A stretch of 7,745 nt of DNA from JBCCMF01 sp038747545 (GTDB lineage Bacteria; Bacteroidota; Rhodothermia; Rhodothermales; JBCCMF01), in NCBI GenBank assembly GCA_038747545.1, contig JBCDJT010000186.1, forward strand, positions 1 to 7,745. The letters are read 5' to 3'. A program made the position numbers and the translations under genes. Each line of letters opens with the position of its first letter. The first letter of the stretch is position 1. Positions 1 to 7,745 of this stretch are shown in pieces. Under the pieces are notes generated by a model. It did not search any database, was not told where the DNA came from, and saw only the letters and a list, made by a program, of their open reading frames with translations.

Positions 1-1025
1 AGCTGCTGGCGCAGCCCGATCCCTGCCTCAAAGCGGATGCCGCGGTACGGGTCGCCTACGTAGGGGTTGAGTGGTTTGGCGCGTCCGGCGGCGTATCGGG
101 TTTGATAGCGCCCGGCAAGGAAGAGCTTGGGGTACAAGTCGGACTTCGCCACGCTGACCAAGGCGCTGCGGGCAGCAACACCCGCCTCGGCTTGGTTGAG
201 CTCGGCACGGTTGGCGATGGCCGCCGCCATGTGGTCGCCCAGGGCACCCAATTCGAACGCGATCGGCTCTAGGTTGGTGTCGGCGGGACGGGCGGTGGTG
301 CCTTCTGGCAGAAACAGCTGCCGCCGAAGGGCCATCTGCGCAGTCTGCTGCCGCTCCTCAACCTCCACTACCCGCCGCAGGTATTCCTGCTCGGTGATGA
401 GCACTTGGAAAAGGTCCGCGTCGTCCACATCCTCGGCGCCTTCTTCGAGTAGGCCGTTGATCTCGGCTTTGGCCTGCTCCATCACCCGTCCCGTTTCCGC
501 CACTAGCTGGGCGAGCTGTTCAGTCACCAACAGGGTGTAGTACAACTCGGCTGTGCGGTAGGCCACGTCGATAGCCTTGCGGTCCACCTTGGCGGCCTCT
601 ATCGCGATGCCGTGCTCGGCGGCCTCAATGCTGCCCGAGAGTTGCCCCCATGTGAAGAGGGGCTGCAGGGCTTCCACTTCGACCACATTGAATGGCGCAA
701 TGTCACTCCAGTTGTTGCGCACGTCGGGATCAAGGTACAAGGCCCCCGGGTCGCCTCCGTTGGGGTTCTCCAGCCCCGGCGCCACGGCATGCGCTGACTG
801 CGCCGTGAACTCGGTCAGGAAGCGGCTGGAGCGTGCCAAGCCTGCCCGCGCTTCGGCAAACTGTTGCTGGGCCGCCACTTGCCCCACTTCCGGGCTGATC
901 TCCAGCGCCCGGTTGACGGCGGAGGACAAGTCAACCACCACGGTGTCGGCAGATTGCGCATGGAGTGAAACGGAAAGGCCAAAGAGGAGAGCCCACCACG
1001 TTGTGGCGTGAACAACCGATGTCAT
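1..1025 (-). CDS. TolC family outer-membrane efflux protein (partial, N-terminal part)
   Basis: This is the outer-membrane channel of a tripartite (RND, ABC or MFS type) export system. Only the first 341 codons are in the window; the frame is still open at base 1, so the C-terminus lies outside. Starting at ATG 1025, residues 1-23 look like a Sec signal peptide (hydrophobic ALLFGLSVSL, then LHA before Gln24). The mature part starts with a beta stretch (TVVVDL) and the typical early TolC helix (SSAVNRALEISPEVG). It continues with the PLFTWGQL strand and turn and long amphipathic helices rich in Ala, Glu and Gln (about residues 135-245, including FQVLITEQEYLRR). A second strand segment (LYPKLFLAGRY) follows near residue 310. 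The frame also stays open upstream of the ATG, with a possible GTG at 1070, but the signal peptide fits the ATG. No good SD is visible. The family is clear from fold pattern and order; the exported substrate is unknown, and partner pump genes are not in view. Confidence 0.85.
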   Translation of the reverse strand, partial: MTSVVHATTWWALLFGLSVSLHAQSADTVVVDLSSAVNRALEISPEVGQVAAQQQFAEARAGLARSSRFLTEFTAQSAHAVAPGLENPNGGDPGALYLDPDVRNNWSDIAPFNVVEVEALQPLFTWGQLSGSIEAAEHGIAIEAAKVDRKAIDVAYRTAELYYTLLVTEQLAQLVAETGRVMEQAKAEINGLLEEGAEDVDDADLFQVLITEQEYLRRVVEVEERQQTAQMALRRQLFLPEGTTARPADTNLEPIAFELGALGDHMAAAIANRAELNQAEAGVAARSALVSVAKSDLYPKLFLAGRYQTRYAAGRAKPLNPYVGDPYRGIRFEAGIGLRQQ

Positions 1026-1069
1026 CGAAGCAGCCGGGCAAATGCGTGAGAAGGGGGGCGTGAGCGCCA

Positions 1070-1092
1070 CCGTACACGGCAGGGCGGTACGG
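1070..1092. repeat. Inverted repeat upstream of the TolC gene
   Basis: CCGTAC (1070-1075) and GTACGG (1087-1092) form perfect 6-bp arms around 11 bases. The repeat lies 45-67 bases upstream of the TolC start, where a local repressor could bind. A second small stem (GGCG-TGAG-CGCC, 1057-1068) sits next to it. Neither has a T-tract. Arms this short can occur by chance in GC-rich DNA, so the operator role is only a suggestion. Confidence 0.3.
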
Positions 1093-1169
1093 AGGTTCAC
1101 AGCCCACGCCGAATCGCCCTTCCTCACCGAGAGTTCAAGCACGGTCCACGGTATGGTCACACTTGCGAG

Positions 1170-1202
1170 TTGCACGCAGCGTGGCGCGTTCTGTATCTTT
1201 TG
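1170..1202 (+). promoter_or_regulatory. Putative promoter of the tRNA-Lys/tRNA-Leu pair
   Basis: TTGCAC (1170-1175) and TATCTT (1194-1199) are separated by 18 bases and could serve as -35 and -10 elements. Transcription would start near 1206, about 20 bases before tRNA-Lys. The -10 continues as TATCTTTTG, which resembles the Bacteroidota -7 element TAnnTTTG with one additional base. The position before a tRNA operon supports the call; match quality is moderate. Confidence 0.4.
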
Positions 1203-1226
1203 TGTCCTGCCTTTCTGGTAGGTGCC

Positions 1227-1299
1227 GATCCCGTAGCTCAGTTGGCAGAGCATCTGACTTTTAATCAGAGGGTCCTAGGTTCGAGCCCTAGCGGGATCA
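1227..1299 (+). tRNA. tRNA-Lys (anticodon UUU)
   Basis: The gene is 73 bases and forms a complete cloverleaf. The acceptor stem pairs GATCCCG (1227-1233) with CGGGATC (1292-1298), with discriminator A1299. The D-arm contains AGCTCAGTTGGCAGAGC. The anticodon stem TCTGA/TCAGA closes the loop CTTTTAA, with anticodon TTT at 1260-1262. The T-arm is CTAGG-TTCGAGC-CCTAG. The CCA end is not encoded and must be added after transcription. It is probably co-transcribed with the tRNA-Leu 16 bases downstream. Confidence 0.97.
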
Positions 1300-1315
1300 C
1301 TACGCATTCCCCCCT

Positions 1316-1399
1316 GCCCGGGTGGCGGAATTGGTAGACGCGCCGTCTTGAGGGGGCGGTGCCCGATAGGGCGTGCTGGTTCGACTCCAGTCCCGGGCA
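1316..1399 (+). tRNA. tRNA-Leu (anticodon GAG)
   Basis: This is an 84-base class II tRNA. The acceptor stem pairs GCCCGGG (1316-1322) with CCCGGGC (1392-1398), discriminator A1399. The anticodon stem CCGTC/GGCGG closes the loop TTGAGGG, giving anticodon GAG at 1350-1352, which reads CUC/CUU leucine codons. The long variable arm forms GCCC-GATA-GGGC, as expected for tRNA-Leu. The T-arm is CTGG-TTCGACT-CCAG. CCA is not encoded. A terminator hairpin begins six bases after its 3' end. Confidence 0.96.
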
Positions 1400-1404
1400 C
1401 ACCG

Positions 1405-1446
1405 AGACCCTGTAAGTCCTTGATTTACAGGGTCTTTGTTGTTTGT
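1405..1446 (+). terminator. Rho-independent terminator of the tRNA operon
   Basis: AGACCCTGTAA (1405-1415) pairs perfectly with TTACAGGGTCT (1425-1435) around a 9-base loop, an 11-bp stem. A T-rich tail, TTGTTGTTTGT (1436-1446), follows. It starts just after tRNA-Leu and ends the tRNA transcript. Confidence 0.85.
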
Positions 1447-1678
1447 ACGGTCAGCACAACGCTCTTTCCTTCTCTCTCGCTGGTGGGAACGCGACTACGT
1501 ACTAACGCTACCAGCTCTCCTCTTTTATGTTGGCTTATCGCTGGGAAGTAGTGCTTGGCTTGGCGCACACAATCTGCGGGACGTACATGCCAAGCAAGTT
1601 ACTTGCAGTCCCACGTGTGACGAAGCCCCCGCCACGGTCTCCTCGTTACTCAGTCAGAGCCGACGTCACACTGCACCG
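1447..1678. other. Gap between the tRNA terminator and the DinB-family gene
   Basis: I see no convincing gene on either strand. A plus-strand open frame runs from here into the antisense of the DinB-family gene, but it shows no recognisable protein character. The stretch is somewhat poorer in G+C (29 of 60 in 1501-1560 by hand count) than the neighbouring core genes. It contains GCAAGT-T-ACTTGC (1594-1606), a perfect 6-bp dyad, and an 8-bp inverted repeat, GTGTGACG (1615-1622) / CGTCACAC (1664-1671), around 41 bases, just beyond the DinB-family stop. No T-tract follows, so neither is a standard terminator. Confidence 0.5.
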
Positions 1679-2137
1679 TCATTCGCGCAGGTAGAAGATG
1701 TAGTCGGTGTTTATCGGCTCGTAGCCAGCGAGGCGCACCGATTGGGCGACTTGCCCGCGATGGTAGCCGCCATGGATGAGTACGTGCATCAGCACGTCGA
1801 GCCGGCGGTTGGTGAAGCCGCGCCCTTTGCTGTTGTAGTACGTGAATGGTGCTTCCAGCTCCGCCATAGAGACATCGGCGAGGTAGGCGGCATACGCCTG
1901 GTCGTTATCCGCAATCATGGTCTCGCACGCATCCCAATCGAGCGTTGGCCACACGGGCGTGGTAGAACGCCCGTCGTGTTGCAGGCGCTCCATCCAAACA
2001 GCCCGAGCGGCCAGAAGGTGGGCGAAGACGGCCTGCGTGCGCTCATCCATAACGGGGAGCGCCCTGAGCGATGCCAGCAGCCTGCGGTTGATGGTGGTGT
2101 CGTAGGCGAAGGCGCTTCTGAGGTAGGCAGGCGTCAT
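1679..2137 (-). CDS. DinB/YfiT-superfamily metal-dependent protein
   Basis: The 152-residue product has the usual length of this four-helix-bundle family. The family is named after Bacillus DinB, a DNA-damage-inducible protein, and is unrelated to DNA polymerase IV. Members bind a divalent metal through three histidines, and some are thiol (bacillithiol or mycothiol) transferases or hydrolases. Here the likely ligands are His40 (FAHLLAARAVWMERL) and His122/His126 in the motif HGGYHRGQ (residues 122-129), so the site looks intact. His118 is one turn earlier. The ATG at 2137 fits the family N-terminus, though no clear SD precedes it. The gene lies 30 bases downstream of the DUF6985-type stop on the same strand and may share the lexA transcript. 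The substrate cannot be told from sequence. Confidence 0.88.
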   Translation of the reverse strand: MTPAYLRSAFAYDTTINRRLLASLRALPVMDERTQAVFAHLLAARAVWMERLQHDGRSTTPVWPTLDWDACETMIADNDQAYAAYLADVSMAELEAPFTYYNSKGRGFTNRRLDVLMHVLIHGGYHRGQVAQSVRLAGYEPINTDYIFYLRE

Positions 2138-2167
2138 TAAGCTACAAGGCCAGACATGGATTCTTGG

Positions 2168-2704
2168 CTAGTGGCGCACATAAATCGTGTCCTTATGACT
2201 CATATCATCCCATACGTCTGCGTGGGAGAGTAGACCATCGCATGGACCAATCTTACTCACCTGGAGCCCTTCCTTGAAGACGACTCCCAAGCCGTGCTCC
2301 GTCTCCCACGAGCACTCACACTCAACGTAAATATAGATGCTTGGATCAGTCAAGCTTCTGCGCATCACAAGTAACTCAGTGCCAAAGTCGACAGATGCCC
2401 AAATTTCATCAGGGCCATCAATGACTGGATTTTTAAGACCAAGCGTCTGGTCTTCCTTGACACAATCCTTGTAGTACTGGAAAACGTATGAGTTGACGGT
2501 CTCCAAGGCTTTTGGACTCAAGGAGAGCAAGTTAGAAATTGCCTGCCTAAAATCGTCCCGTCGAGGATCTGCTGGATGATAATCTTCTAGGATAAACCGA
2601 CACTTCTTCTCCCCCAGCATAGCAATGTTTAGCGGCGGGCTGATATACGCGCCATACTTGCCCTCGGCGAAAAGGCCCAAGCCTGGGATTTCTACAGTGT
2701 TCAC
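2168..2704 (-). CDS. DUF6985-type protein of unknown function, joined to lexA
   Basis: The 178-residue product starts at GTG 2704-2702, two bases after the lexA stop. An SD-like GAGG (2712-2715 on the complement) lies 7 bases ahead of it, inside the last lexA codons, so translational coupling is likely. The start also fits the family-like opening NTVEIPGLG. From memory the pattern resembles DUF6985 proteins: MLGEKKCRFILEDY near 29-42, VFQYYKDC near 74-81, an aspartate-rich IDGPDEIWASVDFG (95-108), IYVECECSWETEHGLGVVF (125-143) and a KIGPCDG...DVWDD C-terminal part. It is soluble and acidic, with no signal peptide, membrane segment or catalytic signature that I recognise; the function is unknown. 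Base composition is lower in G+C than lexA (25 of 60 in 2401-2460 against 40 of 60 in 2821-2880), suggesting later acquisition. The reading frame stays open upstream across lexA, but that part is antisense-like and not coding. Confidence 0.8.
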   Translation of the reverse strand: MNTVEIPGLGLFAEGKYGAYISPPLNIAMLGEKKCRFILEDYHPADPRRDDFRQAISNLLSLSPKALETVNSYVFQYYKDCVKEDQTLGLKNPVIDGPDEIWASVDFGTELLVMRRSLTDPSIYIYVECECSWETEHGLGVVFKEGLQVSKIGPCDGLLSHADVWDDMSHKDTIYVRH

Positions 2705-2706
2705 GT

Positions 2707-3357
2707 TTACGCCTCGTAGCGCGGCATGCGCCCGGCGCGGAAGATGCCGCTGCGGTTGACGTGGCCTACGTAACGGCCCATGATGCGCACCTCCTCGAAC
2801 ACGTCGGGGCGGATGACGATGTCGTCGTACTCCTCGTTGGCAGGCTCCAGCCGCAGGCCCTGCGCATCGTAGTAGACGCGCTTGAGCGACGTCTCGCCGT
2901 TGAACAGCACCGCGCCGATGCCGCCATTGGGAATGTCTTCGTCCATCAGCAGCACGTAGTCGCCGTCGTAGATGCCTACGCCCTTCATCGACATGCCCGA
3001 GACGCGGATGGCGAACATGCGGTGCAGGCTGGGGAAGAGCGTTTCTAGGGTGATGGTGCCGAGGTTGGCCTCCACCGCCTCCTGCAAGTGCCCCGCAGTG
3101 ATGATGCCTTTCACCGGGATGCCCGTCAGCTCGGTGGGCGGCGCCTTGCTGTCCACGAGGTCGTAGCCGTCGCCGTTGCGCGTGAGGAAGCCTTTCTTGT
3201 GGAGCGCCTGCAGGTTTTGCGTGACGCTGTTGGGCGAGCGGTAGTTGAAGTACTCGACGATCTCGCGGTAGGTGGGCCATACACCCGTCTCGCGGATGTG
3301 GCGGGTGATGTACGTCAGGAAAGCGTGCTGCTTCTGGGTTAGTTGACGGCGGCTCAT
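2707..3357 (-). CDS. lexA: LexA, SOS-response repressor and autoprotease
   Basis: LexA represses SOS genes and, on contact with RecA filaments, cuts itself. The 216-residue protein starts with a winged-helix domain (about 5-65): LTQKQHAFL, then ETGVWPTYREI and RSPNSVTQNLQALHKKGFL as the recognition helix and wing. A short linker leads to the S24 peptidase domain. The cleavage bond is Ala88-Gly89 (IITAGHLQEA). The nucleophile is Ser123 in SGMSMKG, and the general base is Lys159 in TSLKR. All key residues are present, so it should be active. I chose ATG 3357 because homology begins with SRRQLTQ. A 13-codon longer start at 3396 would fall inside the operator-like dyad and is less likely. No SD is visible. 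The gene stands downstream of recO with its own promoter, and the DUF6985-type gene follows directly. Confidence 0.95.
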   Translation of the reverse strand: MSRRQLTQKQHAFLTYITRHIRETGVWPTYREIVEYFNYRSPNSVTQNLQALHKKGFLTRNGDGYDLVDSKAPPTELTGIPVKGIITAGHLQEAVEANLGTITLETLFPSLHRMFAIRVSGMSMKGVGIYDGDYVLLMDEDIPNGGIGAVLFNGETSLKRVYYDAQGLRLEPANEEYDDIVIRPDVFEEVRIMGRYVGHVNRSGIFRAGRMPRYEA

Positions 3358-3377
3358 GACGGCAAGGTCGGTCGAGG

Positions 3378-3408
3378 TGTGCAAAACATATATCACATGT
3401 GTTGCACA
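3378..3408. promoter_or_regulatory. Candidate LexA operator: 31-bp dyad upstream of lexA
   Basis: The arms TGTGCAAAACAT (3378-3389) and ATGTGTTGCACA (3397-3408) are inverted copies that match at 11 of 12 positions around a 7-base spacer. The dyad covers the end of the predicted -10 element and the expected start site of lexA, where an autoregulating repressor would bind. It does not match the E. coli (CTGT-N8-ACAG) or Bacillus (GAAC-N4-GTTC) SOS boxes. The binding protein is inferred from position only. Confidence 0.6.
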
Positions 3409-3437
3409 GTATACGAACGCTGCTCATCCTGACGCAA
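3408..3437 (-). promoter_or_regulatory. Putative lexA promoter
   Basis: On the minus strand TTGCGT (complement of 3432-3437) and TATACT (complement of 3408-3413) are spaced by 18 bases. TATACT is close to the TATAAT consensus; the -35 is only partly matched. Transcription would begin near 3401, within the dyad, leaving a leader of about 45 bases before ATG 3357. The layout matches an autorepressed gene. Confidence 0.5.
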
Positions 3438-3477
3438 CGTGTGCGCACGCATCCGTCGCAGTTTTAGGAGACGGACG

Positions 3478-4239
3478 TCAGTTGTTGCCAGCGGCGTCGA
3501 GGATCTGGCCGATGATGCGTGTGCTGCGCGTGGGGTAGGCCGTGTCGAAGTGGTGCTGCATGTAAGCCTCCACGAGGTGTTCTACCTCCTGGCGCTGTGC
3601 GTCGGTGAGTTCCATGCGCAGGAGGGTGCTGAGGTCGAGGCGGCAGAACAAGGCGAAGGCGCGCAGGGCGCCGCGCGAGGCCGGGCGGATGCTGGCGCTG
3701 CTGGGCGCATCGGTCAGGATGGCGCCGCGTTCGAGGTCGAGCACGCCGCCCTCGTCGGGCAGGGCGCGGATGGCGTCGCCGTCGAGGCGGGGCGTGAAGC
3801 CCGAGCGGATAGCCACTTGCAGCTCAAAGTAGGGCAGCAGGTTGCGGGCGTAGTGCTCGGCGCCGTCGAGCGCGGCCAGCACGTCTACGGTGAGGTTAAA
3901 CAGCGAGGGGTTGGCTTCGCCCTCTTCGAGCAGGCCGTTCAGCACCTCCATCATGCGCTGCCCCACGGCCAGCTTCGCCAGGTGCCGCGATAGCCCCAGC
4001 CAGGGCCGCACGTGGGTGCTCTGCGTGAGCGTCTGCAGGCCCCGCGTCTCCTTGTGGTAGTAGACCACCTGCACATAGGCCATCGGCTCCAGCGCCGAGC
4101 CAAAGCGGTTGGGCATCTTCCGCGCGCCCTTGGCCAACCCCGACACCTTGCCGTGCTCGCGGGTGAACAGCGTCACGATCTGGCTCGTCTCGCCGTACGC
4201 CATGTGGCGCAGCACAACGGCATCGGTGCGGACAATCAT
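3478..4239 (-). CDS. recO: RecO, recombinational repair mediator
   Basis: RecO binds single-stranded DNA and, with RecR, loads RecA onto SSB-coated gaps. The 253-residue length is normal. The N-terminal OB-fold is plain: MIVRTDAVVLRHMAYGETSQIVTLFT, then HGKVSGLAKGARKMPNRFGSALEPM (residues 1-53). A helical C-terminal domain follows (LAKLAVGQRMMEVLNGLLEEGE, YFELQVAIRSGFTPRLD). The four zinc-binding cysteines found in some RecO proteins are absent; only one Cys is present. ATG 4239 begins exactly at the conserved N-terminus and has a weak AAAGG five bases upstream. The stop is 120 bases upstream of the lexA start. The kinase gene ends 75 bases upstream on the same strand with no clear terminator between, so partial read-through is possible. 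Confidence 0.93.
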   Translation of the reverse strand: MIVRTDAVVLRHMAYGETSQIVTLFTREHGKVSGLAKGARKMPNRFGSALEPMAYVQVVYYHKETRGLQTLTQSTHVRPWLGLSRHLAKLAVGQRMMEVLNGLLEEGEANPSLFNLTVDVLAALDGAEHYARNLLPYFELQVAIRSGFTPRLDGDAIRALPDEGGVLDLERGAILTDAPSSASIRPASRGALRAFALFCRLDLSTLLRMELTDAQRQEVEHLVEAYMQHHFDTAYPTRSTRIIGQILDAAGNN

Positions 4240-4314
4240 GGCGGCCTTTGCTTAAGTGGAATCACACGCTGTGAACGCCGCTCGCCACGCAAGGTTGTGG
4301 GATCGAAGCTCCCA

Positions 4315-6768
<2,454 letters not shown>

Positions 6769-6791
6769 GCAAGAACGGAAAATCGACGCAC

Positions 6792-6797
6792 ATCATA
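6792..6797 (-). promoter_or_regulatory. Possible -10 element of the kinase gene
   Basis: TATGAT on the minus strand is one base from TATAAT and lies 24 bases before the kinase ATG. It predicts a very short leader. No good -35 is found at 16-18 bases upstream, so the call is weak. Confidence 0.25.
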
Positions 6798-7006
6798 GGC
6801 AATCCTGCAGTGCAGAAACCACCTAAGCGAAGCAACAGAAGCGTTAGGCAAAGTCAGTGCCAGTCTCGTTAGGCGGGCGCCCAACCGTACGGTGAAAATC
6901 ATGGCTGCAGTGTCAGGTCATGCACAGGCCCCCATATGGGGAAGCCCCCTGGGAGTGTGGACCACGACACGGCATCCGCAGCGGGTCACATAGGAGGCAC
7001 CCCCAC
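6798..7006. other. Non-coding stretch upstream of the kinase gene
   Basis: With its flanks, about 310 bases (6769-7078) lie between the kinase start and the end of the AhpD-like gene. I find no believable gene. Short open frames on both strands lack any protein-like character. It contains a direct repeat CGTTAGGC at 6842-6849 and 6867-6874 (25 bases start to start), a palindrome ACCGTACGGT (6884-6893) and a 12-bp palindrome CCCCATATGGGG (6930-6941). These may be control sites for the kinase gene, but this is unproven. Confidence 0.5.
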
Positions 7007-7048
7007 AAAAAACGACGCCCGAGGTACCATGACAGTACCCCGGGCGTC
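7007..7048 (-). terminator. Rho-independent terminator of the AhpD-like gene
   Basis: GACGCCCG (7014-7021) and GGTAC (7023-7027) pair with GTACC (7035-7039) and CGGGCGTC (7041-7048), broken by one A-C mismatch, around a 7-base loop. On the minus strand the stem is followed by six T (complement of 7007-7012). It lies 31 bases past the stop codon of the AhpD-like gene, whose transcript it ends. Confidence 0.9.
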
Positions 7049-7078
7049 TCTGCCCTCCCAATACGGCTGAGGTGGCGG

Positions 7079-7633
7079 TTAGGCGACCTCGAGTGCGGGT
7101 AGCGGCTGTGCGGCGGGGAAGTCCACCGGCACGTCCGTCGTGTTGTGTACGTAGTTCCAGAATGTCTTCATGGAGACCAGCGCGATCAGCTCAATCAAGG
7201 CGGCGTTGTCGTAGTCGGCGTTGAAGAACGCCTGCACGGCGGCATCCGAGGCGCGGCCGCGGCCTTCGGTAAGCTCTTTGGCGAGGCGCAGCACGGGGCC
7301 GAGCTTGGCGTCGTCATAGGTGGCGGTGCGGAGGTCGAACGTGTCGGCCTCGCTGAAGCCGTTCATCTTGGCGAGCGTGGTGTGGGCGGCCAGGCAGTAC
7401 GAGCAGTCGTTCACTTGCGAGACGACGAGGTTGATGGCCTGCACCTCGCGCTGGCGGAAGGCGTTGCCCTCTACGGCGTGGCTGAAGTCGAGGCTGGCCT
7501 TGAGCGTGGCGGGCGAGTACCCGGCCGTGGCGTACAGGTTGGGCACCATGCCCACTTGCTGCTTCAGGGCGTCGAAGATGGGGCGGGCGGCTTCAGGGGC
7601 GGTTTCGCGGGTAGGAACGTTGAACGTAGTCAT
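7079..7633 (-). CDS. AhpD-like / carboxymuconolactone decarboxylase family peroxidase-type protein
   Basis: The 184-residue protein belongs to the AhpD/CMD superfamily, cytoplasmic all-helical proteins that often reduce peroxides with a redox-active cysteine pair. The core motif is complete: Glu63 (REVQAINLVVSQVN), then Cys77-Ser-Tyr-Cys80 and His84 (CSYCLAAH), the CxxC...H arrangement of the AhpD active site. The N-terminal part (PIFDALKQQVGMVPNLYA) is typical of the uncharacterised peroxidase-related subgroup. I chose ATG 7633 because a GGAG lies 7 bases upstream and homology begins there. An in-frame ATG at 7672 would add 13 unlikely residues and start inside the half-site array. It forms a single-gene unit with its own terminator. 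Redox activity is likely; the substrate and electron donor are not known. Confidence 0.9.
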   Translation of the reverse strand: MTTFNVPTRETAPEAARPIFDALKQQVGMVPNLYATAGYSPATLKASLDFSHAVEGNAFRQREVQAINLVVSQVNDCSYCLAAHTTLAKMNGFSEADTFDLRTATYDDAKLGPVLRLAKELTEGRGRASDAAVQAFFNADYDNAALIELIALVSMKTFWNYVHNTTDVPVDFPAAQPLPALEVA

Positions 7634-7660
7634 GACGGGTCTCCGTAGCTGGATGATTGA

Positions 7661-7683
7661 GTGTTTGAACACAATTTCGTGTT
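7661..7683. promoter_or_regulatory. Array of GTGTT/AACAC half-sites upstream of the AhpD-like gene
   Basis: GTGTT (7661-7665), AACAC (7668-7672) and GTGTT (7679-7683) alternate in orientation. The first two form a compact dyad with a 2-base centre; the last two form one with a 6-base centre. They lie 28-50 bases before the start codon. This suits a dimeric regulator, perhaps a redox sensor, but the protein is unknown. Confidence 0.4.
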
Positions 7684-7725
7684 GTGCCCTACTGACCCAT
7701 CAAGTGTGCTGCATCTTACTCGTAG

Positions 7726-7732
7726 ATTTATA
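7726..7732 (-). promoter_or_regulatory. Possible -10 element of the AhpD-like gene
   Basis: TATAAAT on the minus strand lies about 93 bases before ATG 7633. The matching -35 would fall at or beyond the window edge, so the promoter cannot be confirmed. Confidence 0.25.
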
Positions 7733-7745
7733 CCTCTCTCTGCTG

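Noticed and set aside
1436..2140. Long plus-strand open frame
   Set aside because: Most of it is antisense to the DinB-family gene, whose metal-binding motif is unmistakable. Its first part has no recognisable protein features.
2705..3448. Upstream extension of the DUF6985-type frame across lexA
   Set aside because: The extension is another frame of lexA, rich in Arg, His and Pro as expected for an out-of-frame GC-rich gene. The GTG at 2704 with its SD explains the real start.
3441..3448. GTGCGCAC palindrome upstream of the lexA promoter as a second LexA site
   Set aside because: It shares only a few bases with the main dyad and is short enough to arise by chance.
3439..3993. Plus-strand open frame opposite recO
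   Set aside because: It is antisense to recO and has the repetitive Ala/Gly/Val/Glu composition typical of opposite-strand frames in GC-rich genes.
4298..4314. Hairpin TGGGA/TCCCA just past the kinase stop codon
   Set aside because: The stem is only 5 bp and no T-tract follows on the minus strand, so it is not called a terminator.

Overview
The window reads as a chromosomal segment of a GC-rich (about 60 %) bacterium. The best guess is Bacteroidota/Rhodothermota, possibly a Rhodothermales-like organism. Support is indirect: two tRNA genes without an encoded CCA end, mostly weak Shine-Dalgarno signals, a LexA/RecO pair of ordinary chromosomal type, and a large hybrid histidine kinase of a kind common in that group. 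No 16S rRNA or lineage-specific marker is present, so this stays an inference. All protein genes lie on the minus strand. The two tRNA genes lie on the plus strand.

Layout from left to right. (1) 1-1025: the N-terminal part (341 codons) of a TolC-family outer-membrane efflux protein that runs off the left edge. (2) 1227-1399: tRNA-Lys(UUU) and tRNA-Leu(GAG) in tandem, behind a plausible promoter and followed by a strong hairpin terminator. (3) 1447-1678: a gap with no convincing gene, somewhat AT-richer, holding small dyads. (4) 1679-4239: four minus-strand genes in transcription order recO, lexA, a DUF6985-type gene and a DinB/YfiT-superfamily gene. lexA has its own promoter-like sequence overlapping a 12-7-12 bp near-perfect dyad, a good candidate for its own operator. 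The DUF6985-type gene begins with GTG two bases after the lexA stop and has an SD-like GAGG inside the last lexA codons. (5) 4315-6768: a membrane-anchored hybrid histidine kinase with two receiver domains and no HPt. (6) 6769-7078: a non-coding stretch that ends in the terminator of the next gene. (7) 7079-7633: an AhpD-like/carboxymuconolactone decarboxylase family protein with an intact CxxC...H site, preceded by an array of GTGTT/AACAC half-sites.

How the genes may work together: recO (recombinational repair) and lexA (SOS repressor) form a DNA-damage neighbourhood. Through its tight junction with lexA, the uncharacterised DUF6985-type gene should be expressed with the SOS regulator, and the DinB-family gene 30 bases further down may share the transcript. 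The kinase, the efflux protein and the peroxidase-like protein look like independent stress or envelope functions.

I do not see a clearly new multi-gene system. The most distinctive local signals are the lexA operator candidate and the AT-richer DUF6985-type gene joined to lexA.
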